DNA of 64,000 nt from positions 1 to 64,000 of the forward strand of contig NZ_UAUI01000012.1 in assembly GCF_900455735.1 (NCBI RefSeq), in the 5' to 3' direction. The notes beneath the pieces were generated by a model, which worked only from the letters and a program-made list of their open reading frames with translations, ran no database searches and was not told where the DNA came from. The DNA comes from Rhodococcus wratislaviensis. GTDB taxonomy: Bacteria; Actinomycetota; Actinomycetes; Mycobacteriales; Mycobacteriaceae. Positions 52,688-60,666 of the stretch are shown here, in pieces; the stretch's first letter is position 1, and each line of letters begins with the position of its first letter. The position numbers were made by a program, and so were the translations under genes.

Positions 52688-54652
52688 TCAGAGCGCCGAT
52701 GCGACGGTGAGCCCTTCCAGCACAGCTTCTTCCACGGTGCGCGGCAACAGGCAGTCGCCGACGGCATGGATCCGCTCCCGCGGAAACCCGTCGACCTCCA
52801 GCAGGTCGGTGACCGACGCATGTCCCTGGGCGAGTACCACTGCACTGACACCGTCGACCAGCACCGGCCGCTCGGTGAGCGTGTGCTGCAGATAGGCCGT
52901 GTCGTCGTCCGCACCGCGCAGCCGGACGTTGGGAAGGATCTCGACCTTCGCCTCCACCGCCGCGGCCACCATCGCGTTCCGCACGTACTGCTGGAGGTGT
53001 TCGCCCGCAGCGTATCCGGTGACCGCGAGCGTGACGCGGTGGCCCAGCCGGGCGAGGTGGTTCGCGACACCCAGCCCGATCCAATCGCCGCGCCAATCGG
53101 CGACGAGGACCCTGCCTGCGGGGAGTGTGCGCCCGCGGATCACGTCCCACGCCTCCACCACGTGCGGCTCGTCGAGGGTCTCGATCTCTGGCCGGAACGG
53201 CCGCGCGCCGGTCGCGACGATCAGCTCGTCCGGTTGCTCCGACCTGACCAGTCCGGGATCGACCGTCGTCCCGGTCACGAACCGCACGCCGGCCCGGCGC
53301 GCCTCACCCTCCAGGTTGGTGACGGCGCCACCGAACTCGCTCCTGCCCGGGAGCAGTTCGGCCAGCAGCACCTGGCCTCCCACCCGGGACGCCGCCTCGT
53401 ACAGGGTCACCCGGTGCCCACGTTCCGCGGCCACCGCGGCCGCTTTCAGCCCACCCAGTCCGCCGCCGATCACCATGACGCTCTTCGGCCGGCGCGTGAT
53501 CCGCAGAGCCCCGAAGCGCAGTTCTCGACCGGTCTCCGGATACTGGATGCACGAGATCGCGCACCCTCGCTGAAAATGCCCCATGCACGCCTGATTGCAG
53601 CCGATGCACGCGCGAATCGAATCGACGTCGTTGCGTTCGGCTTTCGCCGGCATCGCGGGGTCGCAGATGAGGGCGCGGGTCATCGCGCACGCGTCGGCCT
53701 GCCCCTGCGCGATCACCGCGTCGCCCTCGTGGGGCTGATTGATCCGGCCCGCCACGATCACCGGAACCCGGACCACGGATTTGACGGCCGCCGCCAGCGG
53801 GGCAGTGTAGGCGGCGGACTCGGTCATCGGGGCGGCGATGTGTACCGCGCCCGACAGACTCGACGAACTCCCGGCGCACACACTGACGTAATCGAACAGT
53901 CCGTCCGCGTCCAGCGACGCGCACACCGCCTGTGATTCGTCCGGCCGCAGTCCGTCGCTGCCCATCTCGTCGCCGGAAATCCTCATCCCGACCACGAAGT
54001 CGCGGCCGACCGCCGCACGGACGGATGCGAGCGCCGCACGCAGGAACCGCAGGCGATTCTCCGCCGACCCGCCGTACCGGTCCACGCGGAGGTTGGTGCG
54101 CGGATTGAGGAACTGCGCGGGTAGATAGCCGTGGCTCGCGACGATCTCGACGCCGTCGAGTCCGGCGCGCTGCAGTCGACGTGCAGCGTCGCCGTACCCC
54201 TGCACGACCGCGTCGATCTCGCCCGCCGTCATCGCTCTCGGCATCACGTGGAAGCGTTCGCTCGGCACCGCGGACGGTGCCAGCGCGACCGGAGTGGACC
54301 CGTCCTGCGACTCCAGGATCTCCCGGCCGGGATGGAAGATCTGCCCGACGACGACGCAGTCGTGGCGGTGACAGGCGTCGGCGATGCGCCGGTAGCCCGG
54401 GATACAGTCGTCGTCCGTCGCCATCAGCACGTGGGACGTGTAGCGGGCGGTCTCGTGAACACCGGCGACCTGGACCACGATCATGCCGACACCACCGGCG
54501 GCGCGGGCTTCGTGGTAGGCGACCAGTTCGTCGGTCACGTTCCCCTGCTGCACGAGCACGGTGTCGTGCCCGGAGGACACGACACGGTTCGCGAGCGTCA
54601 CGTTCCCGATGCGAAGCGGGGAGAACAGGTGGGGAAAGAGCTGTGACGTCAT
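52688..54652 (-). CDS. FMN/4Fe-4S/FAD oxidoreductase of the trimethylamine dehydrogenase / dienoyl-CoA reductase type
   Basis: ATG at 54652 with AAAGGTGA upstream is preferred to a GTG at 54661 that overlaps the transporter stop. The 654-residue protein has an old-yellow-enzyme barrel (S-H-G-Y-L-P-A-Q-F-L-N-P-R-T-N and Y-G-G-S-A-E-N-R-L-R-F), a 4Fe-4S cluster site C-I-G-C-N-Q-A-C plus C-A-I-S-C near 345-370, and a C-terminal FAD/NAD domain with V-I-G-G-G-L-G-G-L-K. This layout fits amine dehydrogenases and N-demethylases as well as dienoyl-CoA reductase. No Cys is seen at the site where trimethylamine dehydrogenase binds FMN covalently. In this cluster an amine or N-methyl substrate is likely (inference). 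Confidence 0.85.
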   Translation of the reverse strand: MTSQLFPHLFSPLRIGNVTLANRVVSSGHDTVLVQQGNVTDELVAYHEARAAGGVGMIVVQVAGVHETARYTSHVLMATDDDCIPGYRRIADACHRHDCVVVGQIFHPGREILESQDGSTPVALAPSAVPSERFHVMPRAMTAGEIDAVVQGYGDAARRLQRAGLDGVEIVASHGYLPAQFLNPRTNLRVDRYGGSAENRLRFLRAALASVRAAVGRDFVVGMRISGDEMGSDGLRPDESQAVCASLDADGLFDYVSVCAGSSSSLSGAVHIAAPMTESAAYTAPLAAAVKSVVRVPVIVAGRINQPHEGDAVIAQGQADACAMTRALICDPAMPAKAERNDVDSIRACIGCNQACMGHFQRGCAISCIQYPETGRELRFGALRITRRPKSVMVIGGGLGGLKAAAVAAERGHRVTLYEAASRVGGQVLLAELLPGRSEFGGAVTNLEGEARRAGVRFVTGTTVDPGLVRSEQPDELIVATGARPFRPEIETLDEPHVVEAWDVIRGRTLPAGRVLVADWRGDWIGLGVANHLARLGHRVTLAVTGYAAGEHLQQYVRNAMVAAAVEAKVEILPNVRLRGADDDTAYLQHTLTERPVLVDGVSAVVLAQGHASVTDLLEVDGFPRERIHAVGDCLLPRTVEEAVLEGLTVASAL

Positions 54653-54657
54653 ATCTT

Positions 54658-56148
54658 TCACCTTTCGACACCGGCTGCGACCCGCGGCAGGCGGTCGTAG
54701 CCGCCGAGTCCGAGCGGCTGCACGAACATCTTGGTCAACACGGCATGGAGCGTGCCGGCGACGAGGAACGCCGGAATCGAGGCGGTGGTGTACGGAAAGA
54801 TCGAGGATGGAATGTAGGTGACCGGATTGAGCAGGAGTGCGTACGTCGCCGCGCCGGCCGCCACGGAGGCGAACGCGAAGGCGTTGACACCGCCCCAGTA
54901 CCCGTAGCAGGAGCGTGCACTGGGCAGGTACAGGTCGCGGATCCGCAGAACACCTCTACGCAGCAGGAAGAAGTCGACTATCTGCACGGCGCACAGCGGT
55001 GCCACGAGGATCGCACCCCAGGACAGGAATCGACCGTAGTTGTCGTAGACGGCCGAGGGGAAGAAGACGAGGATCGCCGCGGGTCCGAGGATGAATGCCA
55101 CCAGCACCGGCCAGGGCGTTCCGCGGAGTAGCTTCCCGCCACCGCCTTTGAGCGCCACCATGGAGGCGTATCCCTGGGAGAGGATGGCGGTGACGTTGGC
55201 GAAACCGATGACGATCAGGGCCAGGACTCCCAGCACGACTCCCGCGAGCGGGATCATCCACTCGGTGGGATCCTCGAGGTTCAGCGCCAGCGCTGCGAAC
55301 ACACCGACGACGGCCGCAGCCACGGACGCGGCGAAGAGTCCGAGCCAGTTCGGCCAGAACGCCGCACGCGGATCACGGGTGAGCCGGGCGAGGTTTCCGA
55401 TATTCGGCCACCACGCGAACCCGCCGGCGATGTTCAGTTCGATCGCGACCATGAAACTGGTGTGCGGATCGCTCTCCGGGTCGAGCGGTGGCAGACTGGC
55501 CAATTCGGACCAGGATCGCTTGGTGAACACCATGACGAGAATCCCGACGATGATGAGGACGAGGACGGGTGCGATCACCCGGCACACCGACTCGACCGAG
55601 ACCGGCCCCCGGGCGAGGACGAGCCAGGACAGGGCCACCGCCACCAACCCCAGCAGGCTCACTGCCGCACCGGTCTGGGAGATCTCGACCCCGAAGACGT
55701 TGTCGATGACGTTGACCAGGCCGTGCCCGAACATGATGGCCAGAACTGCCGACCACGCCGCCGCGAAGAGCGTGGACATCACGACCATCACGATTCGGGC
55801 GCCGTTGCTGCCGAACACGCTTCGCAGTCCGACGAACTGCTCGATGCCGTACTTCGCCGACGGCAGGCACGGCGCGAGCGAGACGAGGAAGACGCTGATC
55901 GCGTAGCCGATGACGATGCTCGCGATCGCCTGTACCGCGCCGACGTAGTACGCGACGGCCGCGCCCTGCAGAAAAGCCCAGGTGGCCACGGCCAGGCCGA
56001 TGTTGACCGCCGAGTAGTCCCAGAAACCCCAGATCCGCTCCGCCGGCATCAGTGGCAGTTCGTTCAGCGTGGCGTCCGTGCCGTCGTCGCCGGTTCCGCC
56101 CGCACTTCCCATTGCCGTGGCGCTGTCCTGCCGCTGCCCGTCCGGCAT
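54658..56148 (-). CDS. NCS1 family transporter
   Basis: ATG at 56148 overlaps the preceding small gene's stop by one base (TGATG). The 496-residue protein has about 12 hydrophobic helices. P-A-E-R-I-W-G-F-W-D-Y-S-A-V-N near residue 30, A-W-W-P-N-I-G-N-L-A-R-L-T and the L-S-W-G-A-I-L-V-A-P region match the nucleobase:cation symporter-1 family, which carries purines, pyrimidines, hydantoins, thiamine and related cyclic compounds. Transcription starts at operator copy C. It is the second transporter of the cluster. Its substrate probably resembles a ring compound or quaternary amine, but this is not proven. Confidence 0.88.
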   Translation of the reverse strand: MPDGQRQDSATAMGSAGGTGDDGTDATLNELPLMPAERIWGFWDYSAVNIGLAVATWAFLQGAAVAYYVGAVQAIASIVIGYAISVFLVSLAPCLPSAKYGIEQFVGLRSVFGSNGARIVMVVMSTLFAAAWSAVLAIMFGHGLVNVIDNVFGVEISQTGAAVSLLGLVAVALSWLVLARGPVSVESVCRVIAPVLVLIIVGILVMVFTKRSWSELASLPPLDPESDPHTSFMVAIELNIAGGFAWWPNIGNLARLTRDPRAAFWPNWLGLFAASVAAAVVGVFAALALNLEDPTEWMIPLAGVVLGVLALIVIGFANVTAILSQGYASMVALKGGGGKLLRGTPWPVLVAFILGPAAILVFFPSAVYDNYGRFLSWGAILVAPLCAVQIVDFFLLRRGVLRIRDLYLPSARSCYGYWGGVNAFAFASVAAGAATYALLLNPVTYIPSSIFPYTTASIPAFLVAGTLHAVLTKMFVQPLGLGGYDRLPRVAAGVER

Positions 56149-56309
56149 CAGTACCCCCACCACAGCATGACGGAGATCGTGGCGACGATCCCGGCGATCG
56201 CCGCCGCGACGTCCCGCCACGGAAGGTCGGGCAGGATCATCCCGCCTCCGCCGGGGGATTCCAATAGGAGCAATCGCCTCTCGAGTTCCTGTTCGAATGC
56301 GTCGTCCAT
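56148..56309 (-). CDS. 53-residue single-helix membrane protein coupled to the NCS1 transporter
   Basis: ATG at 56309 with GGGGATCG upstream starts MDDAFEQELERRLLLLESPG and ends in the hydrophobic helix I-A-G-I-V-A-T-I-S-V-M-L-W-W-G-Y. The acidic/basic N-terminal helix should lie in the cytosol with one membrane span. The stop shares a base with the transporter start, so both are made together. The size and position suggest an accessory subunit of the permease, as seen for some other transporters with tiny partners (inference). It is too short for many gene callers and has no assigned family that I recognise. Confidence 0.75.
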   Translation of the reverse strand: MDDAFEQELERRLLLLESPGGGGMILPDLPWRDVAAAIAGIVATISVMLWWGY

Positions 56310-56322
56310 GCGATCCCCATTT

Positions 56323-56342
56323 CTGATTGGCGGGCCAGTTAT
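56323..56342 (-). promoter_or_regulatory. Operator copy C (NCS1 operon side)
   Basis: Reads ATAACTGGCCCGCCAATCAG on the minus strand, matching copies A, B and D. It lies 13 bases before the ATG of the 53-residue protein and covers the predicted transcription start. Confidence 0.72.
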
Positions 56343-56346
56343 CAAC

Positions 56347-56375
56347 AGTCTGTGGCACGCGTCACATCGTGTCAA
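56347..56375 (-). promoter_or_regulatory. Promoter of the NCS1 operon
   Basis: On the minus strand TTGACA (56375-56370), a 17-base spacer and CAGACT (56352-56347) form a promoter whose start falls inside operator copy C, the same arrangement as at 44496-44524. Confidence 0.55.
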
Positions 56376-56411
56376 CCCTCGAATCCTCGCGCAGGAAACC
56401 AGAATTGAGTA

Positions 56412-56431
56412 TTGACTGGCGAGCCAATCAA
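56412..56431 (+). promoter_or_regulatory. Operator copy D (amine oxidase side)
   Basis: TTGACTGGCGAGCCAATCAA is the most symmetric of the four copies: TTGACTGGC and GCCAATCAA with one mismatch. It lies 16 bases before the amine oxidase ATG. Confidence 0.75.
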
Positions 56432-56447
56432 GAACAGGATGCTGGGC

Positions 56448-57839
56448 ATGACGAACACGAAGGATCACCCGACTGCCCTACCGGCCCGCGTTCGGACCGT
56501 TGTGGTCGGCGCGGGGTACGCAGGCCTGTCCGCCGCACTCTCGCTGCACGACGACGGCATCGACACCGTGATCCTCGAGGGATCCGAACGAGTCGGCGGA
56601 AGGGTGTGCTCCGAACGGAGAAGCCACGGTGTCGTCGTCGACCACGGCGGACAATGGGTCGGCCCCACCCAGAAGCATCTGCTCGCCCTCGCCGAGCGCT
56701 TCGACTGCCCCACCTTCCCGACGTACAACACAGGCGAGCACATCGAACTCTGGCCCGACGGTGTGCAGCGGCGCTACACCGGCGCCGGTCCCGACGACGG
56801 CCCCGGCATGGCCGAATACCTGGCTGCCGCCGATCGCATCGACGAACTCGCGAGGGCCATCGACCTCGACGACCCCACGGCCACCCCGGACATCGAGAAG
56901 TGGGACAGCGAAACCGTCCACTCCTACTTCGAGCGGACCGTCGCGAACGAAGACGCCCGTCGGCGACTCGCGCTCGCCGTCGAGGGGGTGTGGTCGATCG
57001 AGCCGCGCGATCTGTCGCTGTTCCATCTGCTGTTCTACGTCGCATCCGCCGGCGGATTCGATCAGCTGATGGAAACCGAGGGCTGCGCGCAGGAGCGCCG
57101 ATTCCGGGACGGCGCACAGTCCACCGCGCTGGCCGTCGCACATCATCTCGGCGACCGGGTCCATCTGAATACGGCTGTGCGCCACATCGAGCGCACCACC
57201 GACGGTGTTCGGATCGAGACCAGCCGGGGAACGATTCTCGCCGACACCGTCGTCATGGCGCTGCCGCCGTCGGCCACCCAGCGGGTCACGTTCGCTCCCC
57301 CGCTGCCGGTCTCGCGCACACGATGGGTCGAACGCAGCCCGATGGGCGACGTGGCGAAGGTGCACGCCGTCTTCGACACCCCGTTCTGGCGCGCCGACGG
57401 ACTGTCCGGCCAGGCGACCATCTACGGCACCCGCGCCGTCGGAGTCGTGTTCGACAACTCCCCCGAAGATGCCGGACACGGTATGCTCGTGTGCTTCGTC
57501 TACGGTGACCGCCAGCGGTCCTGGTCGGCGCTCTCCGACGACGACCGCCGGGCAGCGATCATCGACACTCTCGTCGAGCTCTTCGGCGACCGCGCCGCGT
57601 CACCGGTCGACTACACCGAGAAGATCTGGCCGCAGGACCCGTGGGCCCGAGGAGGGTACGCGGCGAGCCCCACCCCCGGAACGTGGTTCGCGCACGGACA
57701 CGACGGCTGGCGTGCTCCCGCGGACCGCATCCACTGGGCGGGCTCGGAGACCGCGAGCATCTGGAACGGCTACATCGACGGAGCGATCTCCTCCGGATCG
57801 CGTGCGGCCGAGGAGATCCGGAAGCAACTGTCCCGCTGA
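56448..57839 (+). CDS. FAD-dependent amine oxidase
   Basis: ATG at 56448 (MTNTKDHPTA) is chosen because an upstream TTG frame lies in operator D; ATG at 56439 is possible. The 463-residue flavoprotein has the dinucleotide fold V-V-V-G-A-G-Y-A-G-L-S-A-A, the G-G-R-V region (E-R-V-G-G-R-V-C-S-E), D-H-G-G-Q-W-V-G and the C-terminal H-W-A-G-S-E-T-A-S-I-W-N-G-Y-I-D-G-A. These match the monoamine/putrescine oxidase family, which turns an amine into an imine and then an aldehyde with H2O2. The residue before the isoalloxazine (S-x-T) suggests noncovalent FAD. With the aldehyde dehydrogenase it would start the pathway. Confidence 0.9.
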   Translation: MTNTKDHPTALPARVRTVVVGAGYAGLSAALSLHDDGIDTVILEGSERVGGRVCSERRSHGVVVDHGGQWVGPTQKHLLALAERFDCPTFPTYNTGEHIELWPDGVQRRYTGAGPDDGPGMAEYLAAADRIDELARAIDLDDPTATPDIEKWDSETVHSYFERTVANEDARRRLALAVEGVWSIEPRDLSLFHLLFYVASAGGFDQLMETEGCAQERRFRDGAQSTALAVAHHLGDRVHLNTAVRHIERTTDGVRIETSRGTILADTVVMALPPSATQRVTFAPPLPVSRTRWVERSPMGDVAKVHAVFDTPFWRADGLSGQATIYGTRAVGVVFDNSPEDAGHGMLVCFVYGDRQRSWSALSDDDRRAAIIDTLVELFGDRAASPVDYTEKIWPQDPWARGGYAASPTPGTWFAHGHDGWRAPADRIHWAGSETASIWNGYIDGAISSGSRAAEEIRKQLSR

Positions 57840-57842
57840 ACC

Positions 57843-57883
57843 AACGGGACGCTCGTTCGATCTGACGCAACGAGCGTCCCGTT
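57843..57883. repeat. Dispersed hairpin repeat, copy 2
   Basis: AACGGGACGCTCGTT (57843-57857), loop CGATCTGACGC, then AACGAGCGTCCCGTT (57869-57883), identical over 41 bases to copy 1 at 42.9 kb, while the flanks differ. It starts 3 bases after the amine oxidase stop, between convergent genes. Confidence 0.8.
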
Positions 57884-57914
57884 CGTCGGGGAAGGAGTGG
57901 CCGGGGAGAACTGC

Positions 57915-58400
57915 TCAGGGGACGAAGAAGTACCCCAGGCCCGGAACGATCGTGGCCGAGGATTCGCCGAGGACGGTCGCCGTCACGTGCCCCGATCCCG
58001 TGGGCACGTCGACCACCGGATCCTTCCCGGGCACTCCGAAACTGCCCGACGGAACGGTCACCGTTCCGGCCGCTCCCGTGCTGAGATTGAGCCACCGCAC
58101 CACGGTGGCGGAGGTGTACGTCGTGCAATTCGCTCCCGGGGTGAACGCCGGGCACATGCTGGTGGCGGACAGCCGCGCGACGCCCGGTCCCGGACTCGCG
58201 CCGGTGGATGCGGCGAGTGAGACAGTGGCGAAGGGGAACGGGTCGCCGATGACCCCGGTGAACGGGAGCTGGAATGCCGTCGTGGTCACCGACACCGGAT
58301 CCGGTACGGCGGAAGCGACGCCGGCCGACGCGGAGGTGAGCGCAACCGCTGCGGCGCAGGTGCCGACGATCGTGCCGAGACGTCTGTTCCTCGTTGCCAT
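57915..58400 (-). CDS. Secreted hypothetical protein
   Basis: The 161-residue product begins MATRNRRLGTIVGTCAAAVA and has a clear signal peptide, likely cut after about residue 31 (S-A-G-V-A-S-A). The mature part is Ser/Thr/Gly/Val-rich, beta-sheet-like, with two cysteines (S-M-C-P and A-N-C-T) that could form a disulfide. I recognise no domain. It lies 24 bases downstream of the secreted dehydrogenase-like gene, so they may be co-transcribed. Confidence 0.7.
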   Translation of the reverse strand: MATRNRRLGTIVGTCAAAVALTSASAGVASAVPDPVSVTTTAFQLPFTGVIGDPFPFATVSLAASTGASPGPGVARLSATSMCPAFTPGANCTTYTSATVVRWLNLSTGAAGTVTVPSGSFGVPGKDPVVDVPTGSGHVTATVLGESSATIVPGLGYFFVP

Positions 58401-58424
58401 GCTTGTCCTCTCTCCAATGCAGAC

Positions 58425-59618
58425 TCAGGCTTGCGGGGTGACGCGGAGAACCTGATCGGCGGAACCGTTGTCCGTGGTGACGAGCAACGAACCGTCGGCG
58501 GTCGGGGTGACCGACCGGAGGCGGCCGTACTGATTCTGCAGGCCGAACGTCTGCGCCGTTGCCGACTGCCCGTCCGCGGCCAGACGGAGGAAGACCAATT
58601 GCTTCGTCTTGAGGCCGCCCATGACGAGTGCGCCGTCCCACGGCCCCCATCCGGAGCCGGTCACGAAGGCGGCGCTTCCGGTCGCCAGGGTGGTGCTGCC
58701 CGAACTCCACGCCGCAGCAAGGGCTCCGGGCACGCGCGAGGGATCCGTCATCGGCACGGATTCGTCGTAGATGCCGGGGATCCGATCGGGCTTGTACCCG
58801 TAGTTGCCTCCCGCGACCAGGAGGTTCACCTCGTCGTCCCGTGTCGTTCCCTGATCCACTGCGTAGATGCGACCCGTTCCGGGCTGTTGCGCGAGGCCCT
58901 GCGCGTTCCGGTGACCCAGTGTGTAAACGGGACTCGCCGGGTCCGGATTTCCGGCGGCGGGCGTGCCGTCGGTGTTGATGTGGAGAGTCTTGCCGCCCAG
59001 CGAGTTCGGATCCTGTGACACGGTCGGCTGCGCGGTGTCGCCGGTGCCGACGAACAGGGTGCCGTCGGCGGCCGTCAGTATCCGGCAACCGCCGTGACGT
59101 CCCTCGTTGACGGGGATACCGGTCAGGATTGCGGCACCGCGGGTCAGCGTCGTCCAGCCGGCATCGACGGTCCACGACTGGATCCGGATGTCGGTGATAC
59201 CGCCGCCCTGGAATCCCTGGCACGTGTACACGGTGCGTGTCTGCGCAAAGTTGCTCGCGAGTGCGATACCCATCAATCCGGTTTCGGACTGCGCGTACAG
59301 GTCCGAGAGATCGGCGGTGACCGGCCCGGTGCTTCCATCCGCACGCCGGACGAAGAACCCGCCCGACCGCTGGCCGGTGAGGACCGCGCCGTCCGGAGCC
59401 TGCACCGCATCCCACGGATGGTCGAGCCCGTCGAGGACCGGAGTGACCGTCAGCGCCGGAAGTGTGTCCTCCGTGGGTATTCCCGGGCCGTCACTACCCG
59501 AGCCGAGGCTTCCCGTATCGAACGGGAGGGGCAGCGGCTGAGCGGAGACCTGTGCGGCAGGGAGGCCGATCGCGGCGGTGGTGGCGAGAGCGAGGACAGC
59601 GAGCTTCGAATGACGCAC
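58425..59618 (-). CDS. Secreted PQQ-type sugar dehydrogenase-like beta-propeller protein
   Basis: The 397-residue product starts with a signal peptide (M-R-H-S-K-L-A-V-L-A-L-A-T-T-A) and a Pro/Gly-rich linker. A six-bladed propeller of the soluble glucose/sorbosone dehydrogenase family follows: L-D-H-P-W-D-A-V near 66, G-L-M-G-I-A-L-A, G-R-H-G-G-C-R-I and G-H-R-N-A-Q-G-L-A. These are the segments that hold PQQ and the catalytic His in active members. Whether PQQ is bound here is uncertain. Probable role: extracellular sugar or lactone oxidation. Confidence 0.82.
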   Translation of the reverse strand: MRHSKLAVLALATTAAIGLPAAQVSAQPLPLPFDTGSLGSGSDGPGIPTEDTLPALTVTPVLDGLDHPWDAVQAPDGAVLTGQRSGGFFVRRADGSTGPVTADLSDLYAQSETGLMGIALASNFAQTRTVYTCQGFQGGGITDIRIQSWTVDAGWTTLTRGAAILTGIPVNEGRHGGCRILTAADGTLFVGTGDTAQPTVSQDPNSLGGKTLHINTDGTPAAGNPDPASPVYTLGHRNAQGLAQQPGTGRIYAVDQGTTRDDEVNLLVAGGNYGYKPDRIPGIYDESVPMTDPSRVPGALAAAWSSGSTTLATGSAAFVTGSGWGPWDGALVMGGLKTKQLVFLRLAADGQSATAQTFGLQNQYGRLRSVTPTADGSLLVTTDNGSADQVLRVTPQA

Positions 59619-59691
59619 AAGTTCTCCTCGGGTCGATTGCGCACTGAACGGTCACTATAAGCGCGATCGTGCCCGAAGTTGATCTTGTCGG

Positions 59692-60666
59692 TCAGTTCCG
59701 CGCGGCGCACACCAGCGCGAAGCGGTCGTCGGGATCGGTCCAGGTGCGGTCGACGTCGAATCCCGCCTCCGCCAACTCCCGCCGGATGCCGTCGAGGGTG
59801 AACTTGGCCGAGATCTCCGTTCGTAGCTGCTCACCCGCGGTGAACTCGACGTCCAGATCCAGCTCGCCCACGCGGACCGACATCGCACGCTCGGCCTCGA
59901 GCCGCATCTCGATCCACTCGTTGTCGGCGTCCCACAGCGCGACGTGCCGGAACTCGTCCACCGGGAAGTCGGCGTCGAGCTGACTGTTGAGCACCTGCAG
60001 TACGTTGCGGTTGAACTGGGCTGTCACCCCGGCGGCGTCGTCGTACGCGGGAACGAGGACGGCGGGGTCGATCACCAGTCCGACACCGAGGAGGAGGTGC
60101 TCCCCCGCTTCGAGGACGTCGGCGATTCCGGAGAGGAACTCCGCCCGCTCGGCGGGCACCATGTTCCCGAGGGTGCCACCGAGGAACGCGATCGTGCGGC
60201 GACCACCGCGTGGAAGGTGGTGCAGCGACTCGGTGAAGTCGCTGACGACGCCGTGCACGGTCAGATTCGGGAACTCCGCACCGATCTGCCCCGCGGCGCC
60301 CTCGAGTGCGGACACCGACACGTCCTGCGGTACGTACGTATGGAGGTTTCCGCGGCGGGTGCCTGCGTCCAGCAGGAGCCGTGTCTTCTCCGACGACCCG
60401 GATCCGAGTTCCACGAGAATCTCCGGCGCCGCGACCTCGGCGATCTCGCCCGAATATCGTCTGAGCAGTTCCCGTTCCGTGCGCGTCGGGAAGTATTCGG
60501 GCAACGCGGTGATCTGCTCGAACAGCTCGCTCCCGCGGGCGTCGTAGAAGTATTTGGGAGGCAGCCATTTCGGGTTCGAGGTGAGCCCGACGGTGGCGTC
60601 CTTGCGCAGACCTGCCTTGAGCTGCTCGGGCTGCAGGTACACCTCGAGTGTCGGTGTGGTGGTCAT
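59692..60666 (-). CDS. egtD: L-histidine N-alpha-methyltransferase EgtD
   Basis: ATG at 60666 overlaps the egtC stop (ATGA) and gives 324 residues. The SAM site appears as V-E-L-G-S-G-S-S-E-K-T near 85, with F-L-G-G-T-L-G-N near 160 and a later A-E-R-A-M-S-V-R-V. EgtD trimethylates histidine to hercynine, the first committed step of ergothioneine synthesis. It is the last of four egt genes here; no egtE (the PLP C-S lyase) follows, so that step must be encoded elsewhere. Confidence 0.95.
   Translation of the reverse strand: MTTTPTLEVYLQPEQLKAGLRKDATVGLTSNPKWLPPKYFYDARGSELFEQITALPEYFPTRTERELLRRYSGEIAEVAAPEILVELGSGSSEKTRLLLDAGTRRGNLHTYVPQDVSVSALEGAAGQIGAEFPNLTVHGVVSDFTESLHHLPRGGRRTIAFLGGTLGNMVPAERAEFLSGIADVLEAGEHLLLGVGLVIDPAVLVPAYDDAAGVTAQFNRNVLQVLNSQLDADFPVDEFRHVALWDADNEWIEMRLEAERAMSVRVGELDLDVEFTAGEQLRTEISAKFTLDGIRRELAEAGFDVDRTWTDPDDRFALVCAARN

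Noticed and set aside
56412-56447. TTG start for the amine oxidase inside operator D
   Set aside because: It would put the translation start within the palindrome and lacks a ribosome site; ATG at 56448 fits the family N-terminus.
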